Positions 60,101 to 63,862 of a DNA stretch of 64,000 nucleotides are shown piece after piece. Source of the stretch: Charina bottae (lineage: Eukaryota > Chordata > Lepidosauria > Squamata > Charinaidae). Under the pieces are notes generated by a model that did no database searches, had not been told where the DNA came from, and was given only the letters and a program-made list of their open reading frames with translations. The DNA lies in the NCBI GenBank assembly GCA_023362775.1, contig JALMGJ010000029.1, forward strand, positions 8,289,268-8,353,267. Direction: 5' to 3'. The position numbers were made by a program, and so were the translations under genes. Within the stretch, counting starts at the first letter, position 1. Each line of letters begins with the position of its first letter.

Positions 60101-61109
60101 AATATACCATAAATCAGATCCTACCATATTTTCCTAGCTAGTTAATTGGCATTAAGCTAGAATTTCCCATTTCAGCGGTAAGAGAAAATGGTAGTGTAAG
60201 GCAAGCCAGAGCTGATAGAAGAAGACAGCATGGCCATGGTGTTCATCCTTGGCTCCATATCCTAGACCAGGGCTTTCCAAACTTTTCCTGTTGGCGACAT
60301 ACCAACGGCGGCGCGCAGAAACCTGGAAGCGCCACGGTGGCGGCGTGCAAAAACCCGGAAGCACGGGGGCGGCGGTGCTTTTGGGTTTTCGTGTGCCGTG
60401 GTGGCGGCGGTGCTTCCACGTTTTTGTGCGCTGCCGCCACTGCGCTTTCACATTTTTGCGTGCCGCAGCGGTGATAACAGCAGTGTCCTGGTGTGCTGTG
60501 TGAAAACCCGGAAGCGCTGATGGCACGCCATCAGTGCTTCCGGGTTTTGACGTGACACACCTGGGCACCGCAGGCGACACAGTATTGTGTTGCGACACAC
60601 AGTTTGGAAAGCTATGTCCTAGACCTTCTTGCGCAGTCATCCAGATGGAACCACTGACAGTAGCAGCAACTTCTGGGTAAATCTAATCCACTGTTTTGGC
60701 AGACAGATTAAAACTTAATGTACAATGCCTCTTATGAATGGTTATTATTTTTTTTTAAAAAATATGTCCTTAAAGTTCTTGAGAACTTCAAAAAAATAAA
60801 TAAGATACCTCTTCTTAATAATAGCATTCACATACATTTTGAGCATGCTATCTTAATTTGACATTTTATCTTTCCAAACTTAATACACTTGTGTCCAATG
60901 ATATCGCTGAACAGTACTGCCAAGTTTACCTTTTCTTTTTTCGACCAATCAGAATAAGGCATCGGTGGAGAGTAGCAAATACGTAACCCTTCCTTGCAAG
61001 TCTCCGAGCGAAGAAGATGCTTTTGGAACTCGCAAAGCCAGGTCTTCCTTCGGCCGAGGCTTTTTCAAGATCAAAAGTAACAAAAGAACAGCAAGTGCAC
61101 CTAACTTGG
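14944..61109 (+). CDS. PPFIBP1: PPFIBP1 (liprin-beta-1), N-terminal half, multi-exon, runs off the right edge
   Basis: Spliced coding region of liprin-beta-1, a cytoplasmic scaffold of the liprin family that pairs with liprin-alpha and acts at the cell cortex and adhesion sites (family knowledge). Exons: 14910-15007, 19598-19803, 24934-25020, 26940-27053, 28391-28522, 31426-31518, 34064-34156, 36262-36373, microexon 37375-37407, 41062-41123, 42339-42423, 48253-48410, 50399-50529, 51414-51467, 53895-53952, 55004-55033, 60953-61109. Every border is AG/GT and phases join without a stop. The protein starts with the beta-1 leader ([13 protein letters not shown]), continues into a long charged coiled coil (exons 3-11), then a Ser/Pro-rich linker. 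About 545 codons are present (556 with the microexon) against roughly 1000 in mammals as I recall; the three C-terminal SAM domains are not in the window. The beta-1 rather than beta-2 call rests on the leader and on [10 protein letters not shown] and [13 protein letters not shown]. Introns are dominated by repeats. Confidence 0.95.
15072..15418 (-). mobile_element. hAT (Buster-like) MITE, minisatellite type
   Basis: TSD CTCTAGGG (15064-15071, 15419-15426). Opposite orientation to 6079 and 11437; three 60-bp units. Lies 64 bp from the splice donor of the start-codon exon. Confidence 0.9.
15679..17244 (+). mobile_element. short L1-like element with ORF1-like remnant and both ends
   Basis: TSD AGCCAATAGATTATAG (15663-15678, 17245-17260). 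Starts GAGACTTCCGGGGAAGAAAT (L1 5'UTR-like), holds a 74-codon frame at 16482 with coiled-coil character, and ends in a pyrimidine-rich 3'UTR, AATAAAATTA and an A-rich then C13 tail. No ORF2 sequence is recognised in 1.57 kb, so a HAL1-like or internally deleted non-autonomous form is likely. Confidence 0.65.
17261..17882. other. no gene or repeat recognised
   Basis: Intronic DNA without recognisable features. Confidence 0.5.
17885..17941 (+). mobile_element. hAT-like terminal fragment
   Basis: CAGTGTTTCTCAACCTTGGC followed by GTGTGGACTTCAACTCCCAG, a repeat end common in squamates. Cut by the LINE that follows. Confidence 0.5.
17943..18422 (+). mobile_element. CR1/L3-type LINE 3' fragment
   Basis: Encodes the typical C-terminus ([20 protein letters not shown] and [17 protein letters not shown]), then the 3' end TTGTAAACCGCCCAGAGTCC...GATGGGCGATGATAAATTC and AAAT repeats. 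Confidence 0.8.
18832..19045 (+). mobile_element. hAT MITE with GC-box/CCAAT repeats
   Basis: TSD CTTTAAGT (18824-18831, 19046-19053). Ends CAGGGGTGGGGAACC / GCCCATCCCTG. Interior units read GCGGGCGGGAGCCAATCA and GGGGGGCGGGCTT. Confidence 0.85.
19598..19803 (+). CDS. PPFIBP1: PPFIBP1 coding exon 2
   Basis: Follows TTCTCTAG and ends before GTAGGA. Encodes [20 protein letters not shown] and [14 protein letters not shown], then a stretch ending in EWLQNQM, the conserved N-terminal block of liprin-beta. 206 nt, phase 1 to phase 0. Confidence 0.95.
19804..21483. other. intron 2 start; possible CR1 scrap at 20440-20575
   Basis: 20440-20575 (ACTTCTCTGAAATACATTAC..., TTTTCAGATTCAGGAAGGC) resembles a decayed CR1 C-terminal region. 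The rest is unrecognised. Confidence 0.4.
21484..21640. repeat. palindromic MITE-like inverted repeat
   Basis: Arms of about 35 bp: GGAGGTGTGTGTCAAAATCT GCAAGATGG and, at 21603-21639, the complementary CCATCTTGCAGATTTTGACA. Loop about 85 bp. Superfamily unknown. Confidence 0.6.
22369..22706 (-). mobile_element. Sauria SINE, full length
   Basis: Tail complement AAAAGGTAAAGGTTCCCCCC to head complement GCTGAGCCACCG. AGTCTTCAGTA occurs just before the tail (ending about 22366) and again at 22746, about 45 bp beyond the head. Confidence 0.88.
22757..23861 (+). mobile_element. degraded L1 3' region
   Basis: Broken frames resemble L1 ORF2 near its end (NLVQEVL...[12 protein letters not shown] type, FFHIWW-like [25 protein letters not shown]) with many stops, then an AT-rich 3'UTR and poly(A) at 23850. 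Confidence 0.6.
24218..24652 (-). mobile_element. hAT (Buster-like) MITE, minisatellite type, ~5 units
   Basis: TSD TTTTAATA (24210-24217, 24653-24660). Termini CAGAGCTTTCCAATCT / AGTTTGGAAAGCTCTG. About five 60-bp units, the last ones shortened. Confidence 0.9.
24700..24800 (+). repeat. possible CR1-type tail
   Basis: TAAACTGCTGGAAGTCATCTTGGAG... followed by GATATATAAAA and AAAT motifs. Weak match. Confidence 0.35.
24934..25020 (+). CDS. PPFIBP1: PPFIBP1 coding exon 3
   Basis: 87 nt in phase 0 between TTTTCCAG and GTAAAT. Encodes [20 protein letters not shown] and SDKESLVLQ, the start of the coiled coil. Confidence 0.95.
25021..25780. other. intron 3, nothing recognised
   Basis: No features recognised before the Penelope-like insertion. 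Confidence 0.5.
25793..26053. mobile_element. Penelope-like inverted terminal repeat with two hammerhead-like cores
   Basis: TSD AATTCTTCACTA (25781-25792, 26054-26065). Starts TGTATTGTCGAAGGCTTTCA. Arms of about 120 bp face each other around 25940. Plus arm: CTGAAGA 25962-25968, GU-rich stem TGCTGGC/GCTGGCG, GAAA 25989-25992. The same core is intact on the minus strand (complement 25886-25916). Confidence 0.75.
26066..26939. other. intron 3 end, (GT)n near 26424-26448
   Basis: A short GT dinucleotide repeat is the only feature I recognise. Confidence 0.5.
26940..27053 (+). CDS. PPFIBP1: PPFIBP1 coding exon 4
   Basis: 114 nt in phase 0 between TTTTAACAG and GTACTA. Encodes [20 protein letters not shown] and continues as coiled coil to EEMLQQ. 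A large GGAT microsatellite starts about 25 bp after the donor. Confidence 0.95.
27080..27350 (-). repeat. CR1/L3 tail with compound (GGAT)n/(GGAA)n microsatellite
   Basis: 27080-27238 is a compound (ATCC)n / (TTCC)n array of about 160 bp. It abuts the complement of a CR1/L3 end (ATTTATATAGCCGCCCATCT...GACTCTGGGTGG), so the array is the grown tail of that element. Confidence 0.8.
27593..27890 (+). mobile_element. tRNA-derived SINE
   Basis: Box A-like GTGGCTCAGTGGTTAGGACG and box B-like CAGTTCGAAATCC, then CCCAGCTCCTGCCAACCTAG body shared with Sauria SINEs but a different 3' part (GGGCAACGGTGATGTCACCG) and a short A run. Confidence 0.7.
28391..28522 (+). CDS. PPFIBP1: PPFIBP1 coding exon 5
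   Basis: 132 nt in phase 0 between TTTTTATCAG and GTGAGT. Encodes [20 protein letters not shown] and further coiled coil to [10 protein letters not shown]. Confidence 0.95.
28523..30257. other. intron 5, nothing recognised
   Basis: AT-rich, no coding or repeat signal recognised. Confidence 0.5.
30258..30495 (+). mobile_element. 5S rRNA-derived SINE
   Basis: AAAAGCTAAGTAAGGTCAGATCTGGTTAACACTTGGATTCGAG...CTGTAGGCT follows 5S rRNA (GGAAGCTAAGCAGGGTC..., CTGGTTAGTACTTGGATG). The following body contains AGACTGGGAAGTTGAA and GCAATGGCAAATTACTTCTC. The copy is old. Confidence 0.7.
30496..31425. other. intron 5 end, nothing recognised
   Basis: No repeat recognised; ends in the acceptor of exon 6. 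Confidence 0.5.
31426..31518 (+). CDS. PPFIBP1: PPFIBP1 coding exon 6
   Basis: 93 nt in phase 0 between TTTTAAAACAG and GTAAGT. Encodes [20 protein letters not shown] and [11 protein letters not shown], coiled coil. Confidence 0.94.
31751..32486 (+). repeat. ~145-bp tandem duplication flanking a hAT MITE
   Basis: The block ATTCACAAAATGAAAGAACA...to GATGCTGGTTTCT recurs at 32127, 32273 and (partial) 32417, periods 146 and 144. A further partial copy (GAAGGAAGATTGAGGAATTG...) lies at 31753-31813, left of the MITE. Units are nearly identical. Confidence 0.88.
31837..32106 (+). mobile_element. hAT (Buster-like) MITE, palindromic GC-rich type
   Basis: TSD CACTAGCC (31829-31836, 32107-32114). Close copy of 7560-7829, with the same central GCGCTGATGATGATCAGCGC palindrome. 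Confidence 0.9.
32965..33200 (-). mobile_element. non-LTR retrotransposon C-terminal fragment
   Basis: Reverse frame carries [26 protein letters not shown], a Cys/His zinc-binding tail seen in squamate LINE polymerases as I recall. No ends or TSD identified. Confidence 0.4.
33627..33854 (+). mobile_element. hAT MITE with GC-box/CCAAT repeats
   Basis: Ends CAGAAAGGTCCCCAACC / GGTTGGGGACCCCTG. Interior repeats GGGGGGCGGGGTTTGCAGGC and GCGGGAGCCAATCGCGTGCA. Flanks (CATGTATT / ATGTAAGA) no longer match well. Confidence 0.75.
34064..34156 (+). CDS. PPFIBP1: PPFIBP1 coding exon 7
   Basis: 93 nt in phase 0 between CTGTTGCCAG and GTGTGG. Encodes [20 protein letters not shown] and [11 protein letters not shown], a conserved block of liprin-beta-1. 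Confidence 0.95.
34664..34750 (+). repeat. (TATG)n and (TC)n microsatellites
   Basis: ATGTATGTATGTATG run followed by a CTCT run, ordinary simple repeats. Confidence 0.85.
34830..35087 (+). repeat. CR1/L3 tail with (AAATT)n microsatellite
   Basis: TTGTAAACCGCCAGGAGTTC...GAGATGGGCGGTTATATAAATT then an almost perfect 5-bp repeat AAATT from about 34921 to 35087, over 30 copies. Confidence 0.9.
35088..36261. other. intron 7, nothing recognised
   Basis: An A16 run near 35662 is the only simple repeat noticed. Confidence 0.5.
36262..36373 (+). CDS. PPFIBP1: PPFIBP1 coding exon 8
   Basis: 112 nt, phase 0 to phase 1, between TTTGCCCAG and GTAAGG. Encodes [20 protein letters not shown], then [17 protein letters not shown]. 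The last base completes an Asp codon with either the microexon or the next constitutive exon. Confidence 0.94.
36374..37374. other. intron before the microexon
   Basis: Contains a 23-bp direct duplication at about 36858-36901 (TTTAGATGCCATTCAAGTCC twice). Otherwise unrecognised; ends in CCTGCACAG. Confidence 0.55.
37375..37407 (+). CDS. PPFIBP1: PPFIBP1 33-nt alternative microexon
   Basis: A 33-nt exon between TTTTCCTGCACAG and GTAAGG. In phase 1 it adds 11 codons, [11 protein letters not shown], and turns the next junction residue from Asp to Asn (NIEVQK), which matches the longer mammalian isoform as I remember it. Both the skipping and inclusion frames stay open. Inclusion probably varies with tissue (inference). 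Confidence 0.85.
37408..38787. other. intron after the microexon, CR1 tail at 38152-38223
   Basis: 38152-38223 is a CR1/L3 end (CCCAGAGTCCCCTTTGTGGG...GATGGGCGGTGATAGAAG) with AAAC repeats. The rest is unrecognised. Confidence 0.55.
38790..40386 (-). mobile_element. Tc1/mariner transposon, complete, 1597 bp
   Basis: TA target site on both sides (38788-38789, 40387-40388). Terminal inverted repeats 38790-38988 and 40188-40386, 199 bp each and identical as far as I can see, starting CAGTGGGGCAAAAAAGTATT. Encloses one transposase gene on the minus strand. Confidence 0.96.
39005..40021 (-). pseudogene. Tc1 transposase with a single in-frame stop
   Basis: 338 codons, the normal Tc1 length, starting [21 protein letters not shown]-terminal paired-type helix-turn-helix DNA-binding region (residues ~1-110, with [10 protein letters not shown] linker), then the DDE domain: first Asp in [11 protein letters not shown], second in HDNDPKHTA, Glu in [14 protein letters not shown] at 39179-39181 follows NPIENL where the family has Trp (TGG), leaving all three catalytic acids before the stop; another 57 sense codons follow to the normal TGA at 39005. 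The enzyme would cut and paste the element at TA sites in the nucleus; the truncated form is probably inactive (inference). Confidence 0.93.
40389..41061. other. intron 9 end, nothing recognised
   Basis: No features recognised. Confidence 0.5.
41062..41123 (+). CDS. PPFIBP1: PPFIBP1 coding exon 10
   Basis: 62 nt, phase 1 to phase 0, between TTATCTTTTAG and GTGGGT. Encodes (D/N)[20 protein letters not shown], coiled coil. Confidence 0.94.
41717..42052 (-). mobile_element. Sauria SINE, full length
   Basis: TSD CAGCACCTATTT (41705-41716, 42053-42064). Complete from tail complement AAAAGGTAAAGGTTCCCCCC to head complement GCTGAGCCACCACGCC; box B complement GGATTCGAACC is intact. Confidence 0.93.
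42339..42423 (+). CDS. PPFIBP1: PPFIBP1 coding exon 11
   Basis: 85 nt, phase 0 to phase 1, between TTTGTTTTAG and GTATAG. Encodes [20 protein letters not shown], then VILAQVKK, the end of the coiled coil. Confidence 0.94.
42424..43185. other. intron 11 start; short (GAACA)n at 42584-42606
   Basis: Only the short pentanucleotide repeat is recognised. Confidence 0.5.
43190..44070 (+). mobile_element. non-LTR retrotransposon polymerase C-terminal part, one internal stop
   Basis: One frame from 43199 to 44011 broken by a single TGA at 43586. It has the thumb-like region [60 protein letters not shown] and a terminal zinc-finger [21 protein letters not shown]. Similar tails occur in RTE/CR1-like polymerases; the clade is uncertain. 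5'-truncated. Confidence 0.75.
44071..44682. other. intron 11, nothing recognised
   Basis: No features recognised. Confidence 0.5.
45329..45883 (+). mobile_element. hAT MITE with GC-box/CCAAT repeats (third TIR type)
   Basis: TSD TACTAACA (45321-45328, 45884-45891). Ends GAGTGGTCGGCAAACC / GTTTGCTGACCACTG. One half has GGCGGGCATGGCGG repeats; the other has CGCGATTGGCTCCCGCCCGC AAACCCC repeats. Confidence 0.88.
46001..46262 (-). mobile_element. hAT (Buster-like) MITE, palindromic GC-rich type
   Basis: TSD TAATAATG (45993-46000, 46263-46270). Central palindrome GCGCTGATCATCATCAGCGC. Nested in the L1-like element. Confidence 0.9.
48144..48252 (+). other. open in-frame extension upstream of PPFIBP1 exon 12
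   Basis: An ATG at 48144 opens a frame that runs straight into exon 12: [20 protein letters not shown] and on to HSVLL, acidic and Ser-rich like a real linker. The nearest upstream in-frame stop is a TAA about 18 bases before the ATG. Could be an alternative first exon or chance. Confidence 0.45.
48253..48410 (+). CDS. PPFIBP1: PPFIBP1 coding exon 12 (Ser-rich linker)
   Basis: 158 nt, phase 1 to phase 0, between TATTATTAG and GTATTT. Encodes [20 protein letters not shown] and further to EKSPSSTP...RTKSSEE, the divergent Ser/Pro-rich linker. The border is chosen by family similarity at GKD; the frame stays open upstream to an ATG at 48144, so an alternative first exon is possible (see findings). 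Confidence 0.85.
48411..49512. other. intron 12, nothing recognised
   Basis: AT-rich; no features recognised before the MITE. Confidence 0.5.
49521..50237 (-). mobile_element. hAT (Buster-like) MITE with nine-unit minisatellite
   Basis: TSD AACTAATA (49513-49520, 50238-50245). Ends CAGAGCTTTCCAAACT both ways. Nine units of 60-61 bp, each with GGCACTAGGACCTGCGCGGA, between 49630 and 50150. Confidence 0.93.
50399..50529 (+). CDS. PPFIBP1: PPFIBP1 coding exon 13
   Basis: 131 nt, phase 0 to phase 2, between CTTTTGTAG and GTAGAG. Encodes [20 protein letters not shown] and on to SEMETASES. The segment VLQVSIPS is conserved in liprin-beta-1; the rest is divergent linker. Confidence 0.88.
50844..51107 (-). 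mobile_element. hAT (Buster-like) MITE, right end eroded
   Basis: Starts CAGAGCTTTCCAAACT; right end stops at TTTGGAAAGCC without the last bases, and the flanks GTCGCTAT / TAGAATAG do not match, so no TSD remains. Same palindromic type as 46001. Confidence 0.82.
51414..51467 (+). CDS. PPFIBP1: PPFIBP1 coding exon 14
   Basis: 54 nt, phase 2 to phase 2, between CCTTTTGTAG and GTAAGT. Encodes [18 protein letters not shown]. Joins in frame on both sides; weaker similarity than its neighbours. Confidence 0.8.
51468..52347. other. intron 14 start; weak inverted repeat at 51559-51630
   Basis: GTGTCCTCAGGGAGG at 51559 faces ACTTCCCTGTGGACAC at 51615. Resembles the outer arms of the 21484 element. 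Otherwise unrecognised. Confidence 0.4.
52348..52560 (-). mobile_element. CORE-SINE / MIR-like SINE
   Basis: Complement reads from a tRNA-like head (GGTTTCTAGCC...CCTTAACCACTACACCAAGC) through the CORE (GAGAGAGAAGGACTG) to CTTCGAGTCAGTCTTGACTC. An old, diverged copy of a type common in snakes. Confidence 0.65.
52561..53894. other. intron 14 end, nothing recognised
   Basis: A 126-codon open frame at 53340-53720 has no codon or domain signature and no splice context; regarded as chance. Confidence 0.5.
53895..53952 (+). CDS. PPFIBP1: PPFIBP1 coding exon 15
   Basis: 58 nt, phase 2 to phase 0, between GATTCCAG and GTGGGT. Encodes [34 protein letters not shown] is a recognisable liprin-beta-1 motif. 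Confidence 0.9.
54116..54158 (+). repeat. (AAT)n microsatellite
   Basis: About 13 AAT units. Confidence 0.9.
54366..54835. mobile_element. hAT-like palindromic MITE, TAGGATGACCATA ends
   Basis: TSD TCTAAACC (54358-54365, 54836-54843). Ends TAGGATGACCATA / CGTATGGTCAGCCTA. Interior is an inverted repeat with CCTATCAGTG, CCGGAAGAGGAATCGCCTCC and GCTGATTGGAGGGAACCC on both arms. Confidence 0.85.
55004..55033 (+). CDS. PPFIBP1: PPFIBP1 coding exon 16, 30 nt
   Basis: Ten codons, [10 protein letters not shown], in phase 0 between TTCCCTAACAG and GTAACA. Short and charged; assigned by its splice sites, frame and place between two certain exons. It could be alternatively spliced. Confidence 0.68.
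55303..55755 (-). repeat. copia 3' LTR
   Basis: 453 bp; nine differences by eye from the other LTR (about 2%), mostly in its first 25 bases on the + strand. Confidence 0.95.
55784..56431 (-). pseudogene. copia RNase H region, separated by frameshift
   Basis: Frame of about 215 codons continuing the polyprotein after the shift. Shows the copia RNase H signatures [36 protein letters not shown] (catalytic Glu) and [13 protein letters not shown]. No start codon of its own in the normal sense. Confidence 0.92.
56443..59376 (-). pseudogene. copia gag-pol polyprotein (gag, protease, integrase, RT), frameshifted
   Basis: 977-codon frame starting at an ATG 270 bp inside the 5' LTR. Order: gag N-terminus ([17 protein letters not shown], residues ~18-35) that breaks off near residue 110, zinc knuckle [14 protein letters not shown] (~140), protease [10 protein letters not shown] (~190), integrase zinc motif with HRRLGHPS and CTACK, DDE core ([30 protein letters not shown]), RT with [17 protein letters not shown] and FVDDL. 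The middle of gag (roughly 200 residues in relatives, my estimate) is missing. A one-base frameshift near 56448 cuts off the RNase H part. Autonomous activity is unlikely. Confidence 0.93.
59633..59645 (-). promoter_or_regulatory. copia primer-binding site for a half initiator tRNA-Met
   Basis: Minus strand reads GGGTTACGGGCCC directly next to the LTR. It complements the anticodon arm of vertebrate initiator tRNA-Met (GGGCCCAUAACCC) with one mismatch, like the half-tRNA primer of Drosophila copia. Confidence 0.8.
59646..60098 (-). repeat. copia 5' LTR
   Basis: 453 bp, same length as the other LTR and starting TG, ending CA on the + strand. It would hold the promoter for the minus-strand transcript. 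Confidence 0.95.
60268..60616 (-). mobile_element. hAT (Buster-like) MITE, diverged GC-rich type
   Basis: TSD TCCTAGAC (60260-60267, 60617-60624). Ends CAGGGCTTTCCAAACT / AGTTTGGAAAGCTATG. Interior has GCGGCGG and CGGAAGCGCTGATGGCACGC. Confidence 0.9.
60953..61109 (+). CDS. PPFIBP1: PPFIBP1 coding exon 17
   Basis: 157 nt, phase 0 to phase 1, between CGACCAATCAG and GTAGGT. Encodes a variable start, then [20 protein letters not shown] and KRTASAPNL, strongly conserved in liprin-beta-1. The next exon was not found before 64000. Confidence 0.93.
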
Positions 61110-61223
61110 GTAGGTCCAGTAGCAACGGAAATTGAGTATCTAATAGGCAGAAGGAGATGAAATTCTCCCCTGTAATTATAGTATTTTTCATTTACAAAAT
61201 GCAGAAACAGGCTTTGGGTAGCC

Positions 61224-61494
61224 CAGAGTTTTCCAAACTGTGTGTCGCGACACAAAAGTGTGTCGCCACACACAGTCTGGTGTGTCGCCACACAACCCGG
61301 AAGCGCTGATCATCATCAGCGCTTCCGGGTTTTCCCGCAGCGACACACCAACGGTGGTACGCAAAAACCTGAAAGTGGCAGCAGCGCTTCCGGGTTTTTG
61401 CGCGCTGCCGCAATGGCGGCACTTCCGGGTTTTCCCGCGGCGACACACCAACGGTGGTTGGTGTGTCGCCGCAGGAAAACTTTGGAAAGCCCTG
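61224..61494 (-). mobile_element. hAT (Buster-like) MITE, palindromic GC-rich type
   Basis: TSD GGGTAGCC (61216-61223, 61495-61502). 114 bp after the donor of exon 17. Closest to 46001 and 50844. Confidence 0.9.
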
Positions 61495-61502
61495 GGGTAG
61501 CC

Positions 61503-61969
61503 AGACCAAATCAAACCAAGTATTTCATTGAGTATCCACAAAAATTTAACTACTGTGGATTCTTCTGCTTCTGGAAAAGTATGGCCAAGTAACAGTAATG
61601 CATATTATGTTCTGGTGATTAATTTCAAGCATGGTTTTATGTATTTAAGATGAACTCTGCTGTGTGATGATAGGTCTGCATGCATGTGGTCTTACGCCAA
61701 TAGCTGTTGGCCACACCATCTTTCCACTATAGAAGAAGGTACATAGATTGGGCATAGTATGTATGCTTAAAATTTAGAATCATGTGACATTTCTAGGCTA
61801 CGTGTTGTAGGAAATGCAGAACACTGAGATTTGGGGCTGCTGTCCATTTTATAATGTTCTGTTCATCCGAAGTATTGGAGTTATGCATTCTAGTTTATTC
61901 CTGGACACTACCACAGTTTTCTTGGAAACTATTTGCTTTTGCTTTCTTTGGTTGGTTGGTTGGTTTTTT
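61503..61969. other. intron 17, nothing recognised
   Basis: No features recognised. Confidence 0.5.
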
Positions 61970-62048
61970 TGACTTCCCAGTCTAGCCTACCTTTTTGGAA
62001 TTTCCAAAGGGTCTCCCATCTGAGCACCGACCAGGTTTCGTTTCCAAA
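61970..62048 (-). mobile_element. 5S rRNA-derived SINE fragment
   Basis: Complement reads CCTGGTCGGTGCTCAGATGG GAGACC...GTAGGCTAGACTGGGAAG, the 3' half of 5S rRNA plus the same join as at 30258. Confidence 0.7.
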
Positions 62049-62683
62049 CCTAGACAAAGTCACTGGATGCCAAAACAATCTGAAAGGCTGTGCATGCTTC
62101 CTCCTTCCAAATATCTTCTTTCCAGTCTATGAACGGTGGTCGACTTCAACACTGGAGACCTCTCCCCTTTTACTTGTCCCAACTCAGTTCTCTCTTTTGG
62201 TGATGAAAGAAGGGTGGGATTATTGTTCTGTTCTTCCTTCGGTCTTCCTTCTCAATAGATAAGTGATTGCCAAAGGGTTTGGGGAAAATGTTTCTTCTCC
62301 TTCCTCATCTCCTCAAAGGCCAACTGATTGGTGGGACGGTTTGGCCCTTTGGCTGGATTCCATCCTCCATGCTGTTCTAGGCCTACAAGGTGGCACGATG
62401 CGGTTGTAGATCTAGAATGGGAATGCCAGGGACCATTGGGGCCCTGAAGGGCCACAGGAAGCCGTACCAACTCATTCCAGAAGAAGTTTAAAGATAGGAA
62501 TGGGAGCAGTTCACCAGGTTTAATTTTGTTTTGTTTTAATTTAGAGAAAGAAAATATGGCAGAAACCTTTCTACCCTACCAAATGCTGGTGGTACAAACT
62601 TGGGTTGTTTACCTCTGATCTAGAGTATAGAGTTTCAGAGTAAGGAAGTGGCAAAAACATTGAACTGACATTTACAAGGGAAA
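62049..62683. other. intron 17, nothing recognised
   Basis: No features recognised. Confidence 0.5.
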
Positions 62684-62929
62684 CTTATTTATTTATTTAT
62701 TTAACTTTTATCCCGCCTTTATTATTTTTATAAATACCTCAAGGCAGCAAACGTACCTAATACTCCTTCCTCCTCCTATTTTCCCCACAACAACCCTGTG
62801 AGGTGAGTTGGGCTGAGAGACAGGGACTGGCCCAAGGTCACACAGCCAGCTTTCGTGCCTAAGGCAGGACTAGAACTCTCAGTCTCGTGGTTTCTAGCTC
62901 AGCACCTTAACCACTAGACCAAACTGACC
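62684..62929 (-). mobile_element. CORE-SINE / MIR-like SINE, well preserved
   Basis: Complement runs from the head (TTAACCACTAGACC complement region) through CORE GGTTGGGCTGAGAGACAGGG-like sequence (+ strand GAGTTGGGCTGAGAGACAGG) to TTATCCCGCCTTTATTATTT and ATTT repeats. Confidence 0.75.
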
Positions 62930-62943
62930 AAACATTTGAGTCT

Positions 62944-63190
62944 CCAGTATGTCGATGAAGATTCTCAGTCATCCAGGTGGAATTGTCTGTAGGTTGAGTC
63001 ATGGCAACTGGATTTCTTCCTTTTGGTTGAAACAACCAACCCTGTGTACAGCCACCCTGGAAGACATATACTGTATGGGATCCCCTCACCAACTTTTGCC
63101 CAGACTGAAGAAGCTACTTGGATAAACAGCAAAACGTTTCAACCAAAAGAAAGAAATCCAGTTGCCATGACTCAACCTACAGACACGAGT
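62944..63190. mobile_element. Penelope-like inverted repeat, second family, decayed
   Basis: GTCATCCAGGTGGAATTGTC TGTAGGTTGAGTCATGGCAA CTGGATTTC faces GAAATCCAGTTGCCATGACT CAACCTACAGAC. The right part holds CTGAAGA at 63105-63111 and a decayed GAAA (AAAA) near 63131. Confidence 0.6.
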
Positions 63191-63599
63191 CCTCAGCTTC
63201 TTTTTTCCCACCATAATGCTGTTAATGATTCATAGTATCCCTTCTATTATGTTCTTCTTTCTACAATAAGAATGAACATGTCAGAAAACATAATTTACAG
63301 CCATCTTCCAGAGATATCTGTGAAAATGTCAAATAAATGTCTTTAATGTCTTTCTGTGTCTTCCTGAAAGCATAAGAAACCTATCATTTATTATTATCAG
63401 GGTCCAGGGATACATTTTTTAAGGAGAAAATCCACTAGAAACAAAGGTAATTAGCAGGAAGTAGGGAGAAAGGATGAGGAAATGTTTGAAACAATGGTCT
63501 CTCCTGGGTGGCCAACTGGATTTTCACCAGTGTTTTTGTGAGATTACGTTTATTCTTTTAAAGAAACATTATTTAACTGATGTACATTTATGTCATATG
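63191..63599. other. intron 17, nothing recognised
   Basis: No features recognised. Confidence 0.5.
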
Positions 63600-63607
63600 T
63601 CCTGAGT

Positions 63608-63862
63608 CATAGCTTTCCAAAGTGTGTGTCACTACTGTGTCGCCTGCGGTGTCCTGGTGTGTCGCACGAAAACCTGGAAGCACTGATAGGGGGAACCGGA
63701 AGAAGCGGCACCCCCGCCAATCAGCGCCACCGCTGATTGGCGGAGGTGCCGCTTCTTCTGGTTCCCCCCATCAGCGCTTCCAGGTTTTCGCATGACACAC
63801 CAGGGCCGCGCCACTGCTGCCGTCGCTATGTGTCACCAATAGGAAAAGTTTGGAAAGCTCTG
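63608..63862 (+). mobile_element. hAT (Buster-like) MITE, palindromic type with CCAAT
   Basis: TSD TCCTGAGT (63600-63607, 63863-63870). Ends CATAGCTTTCCAAAG / GTTTGGAAAGCTCTG. Central palindrome CGCCAATCAGCG...CGCTGATTGGCG. Confidence 0.9.
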
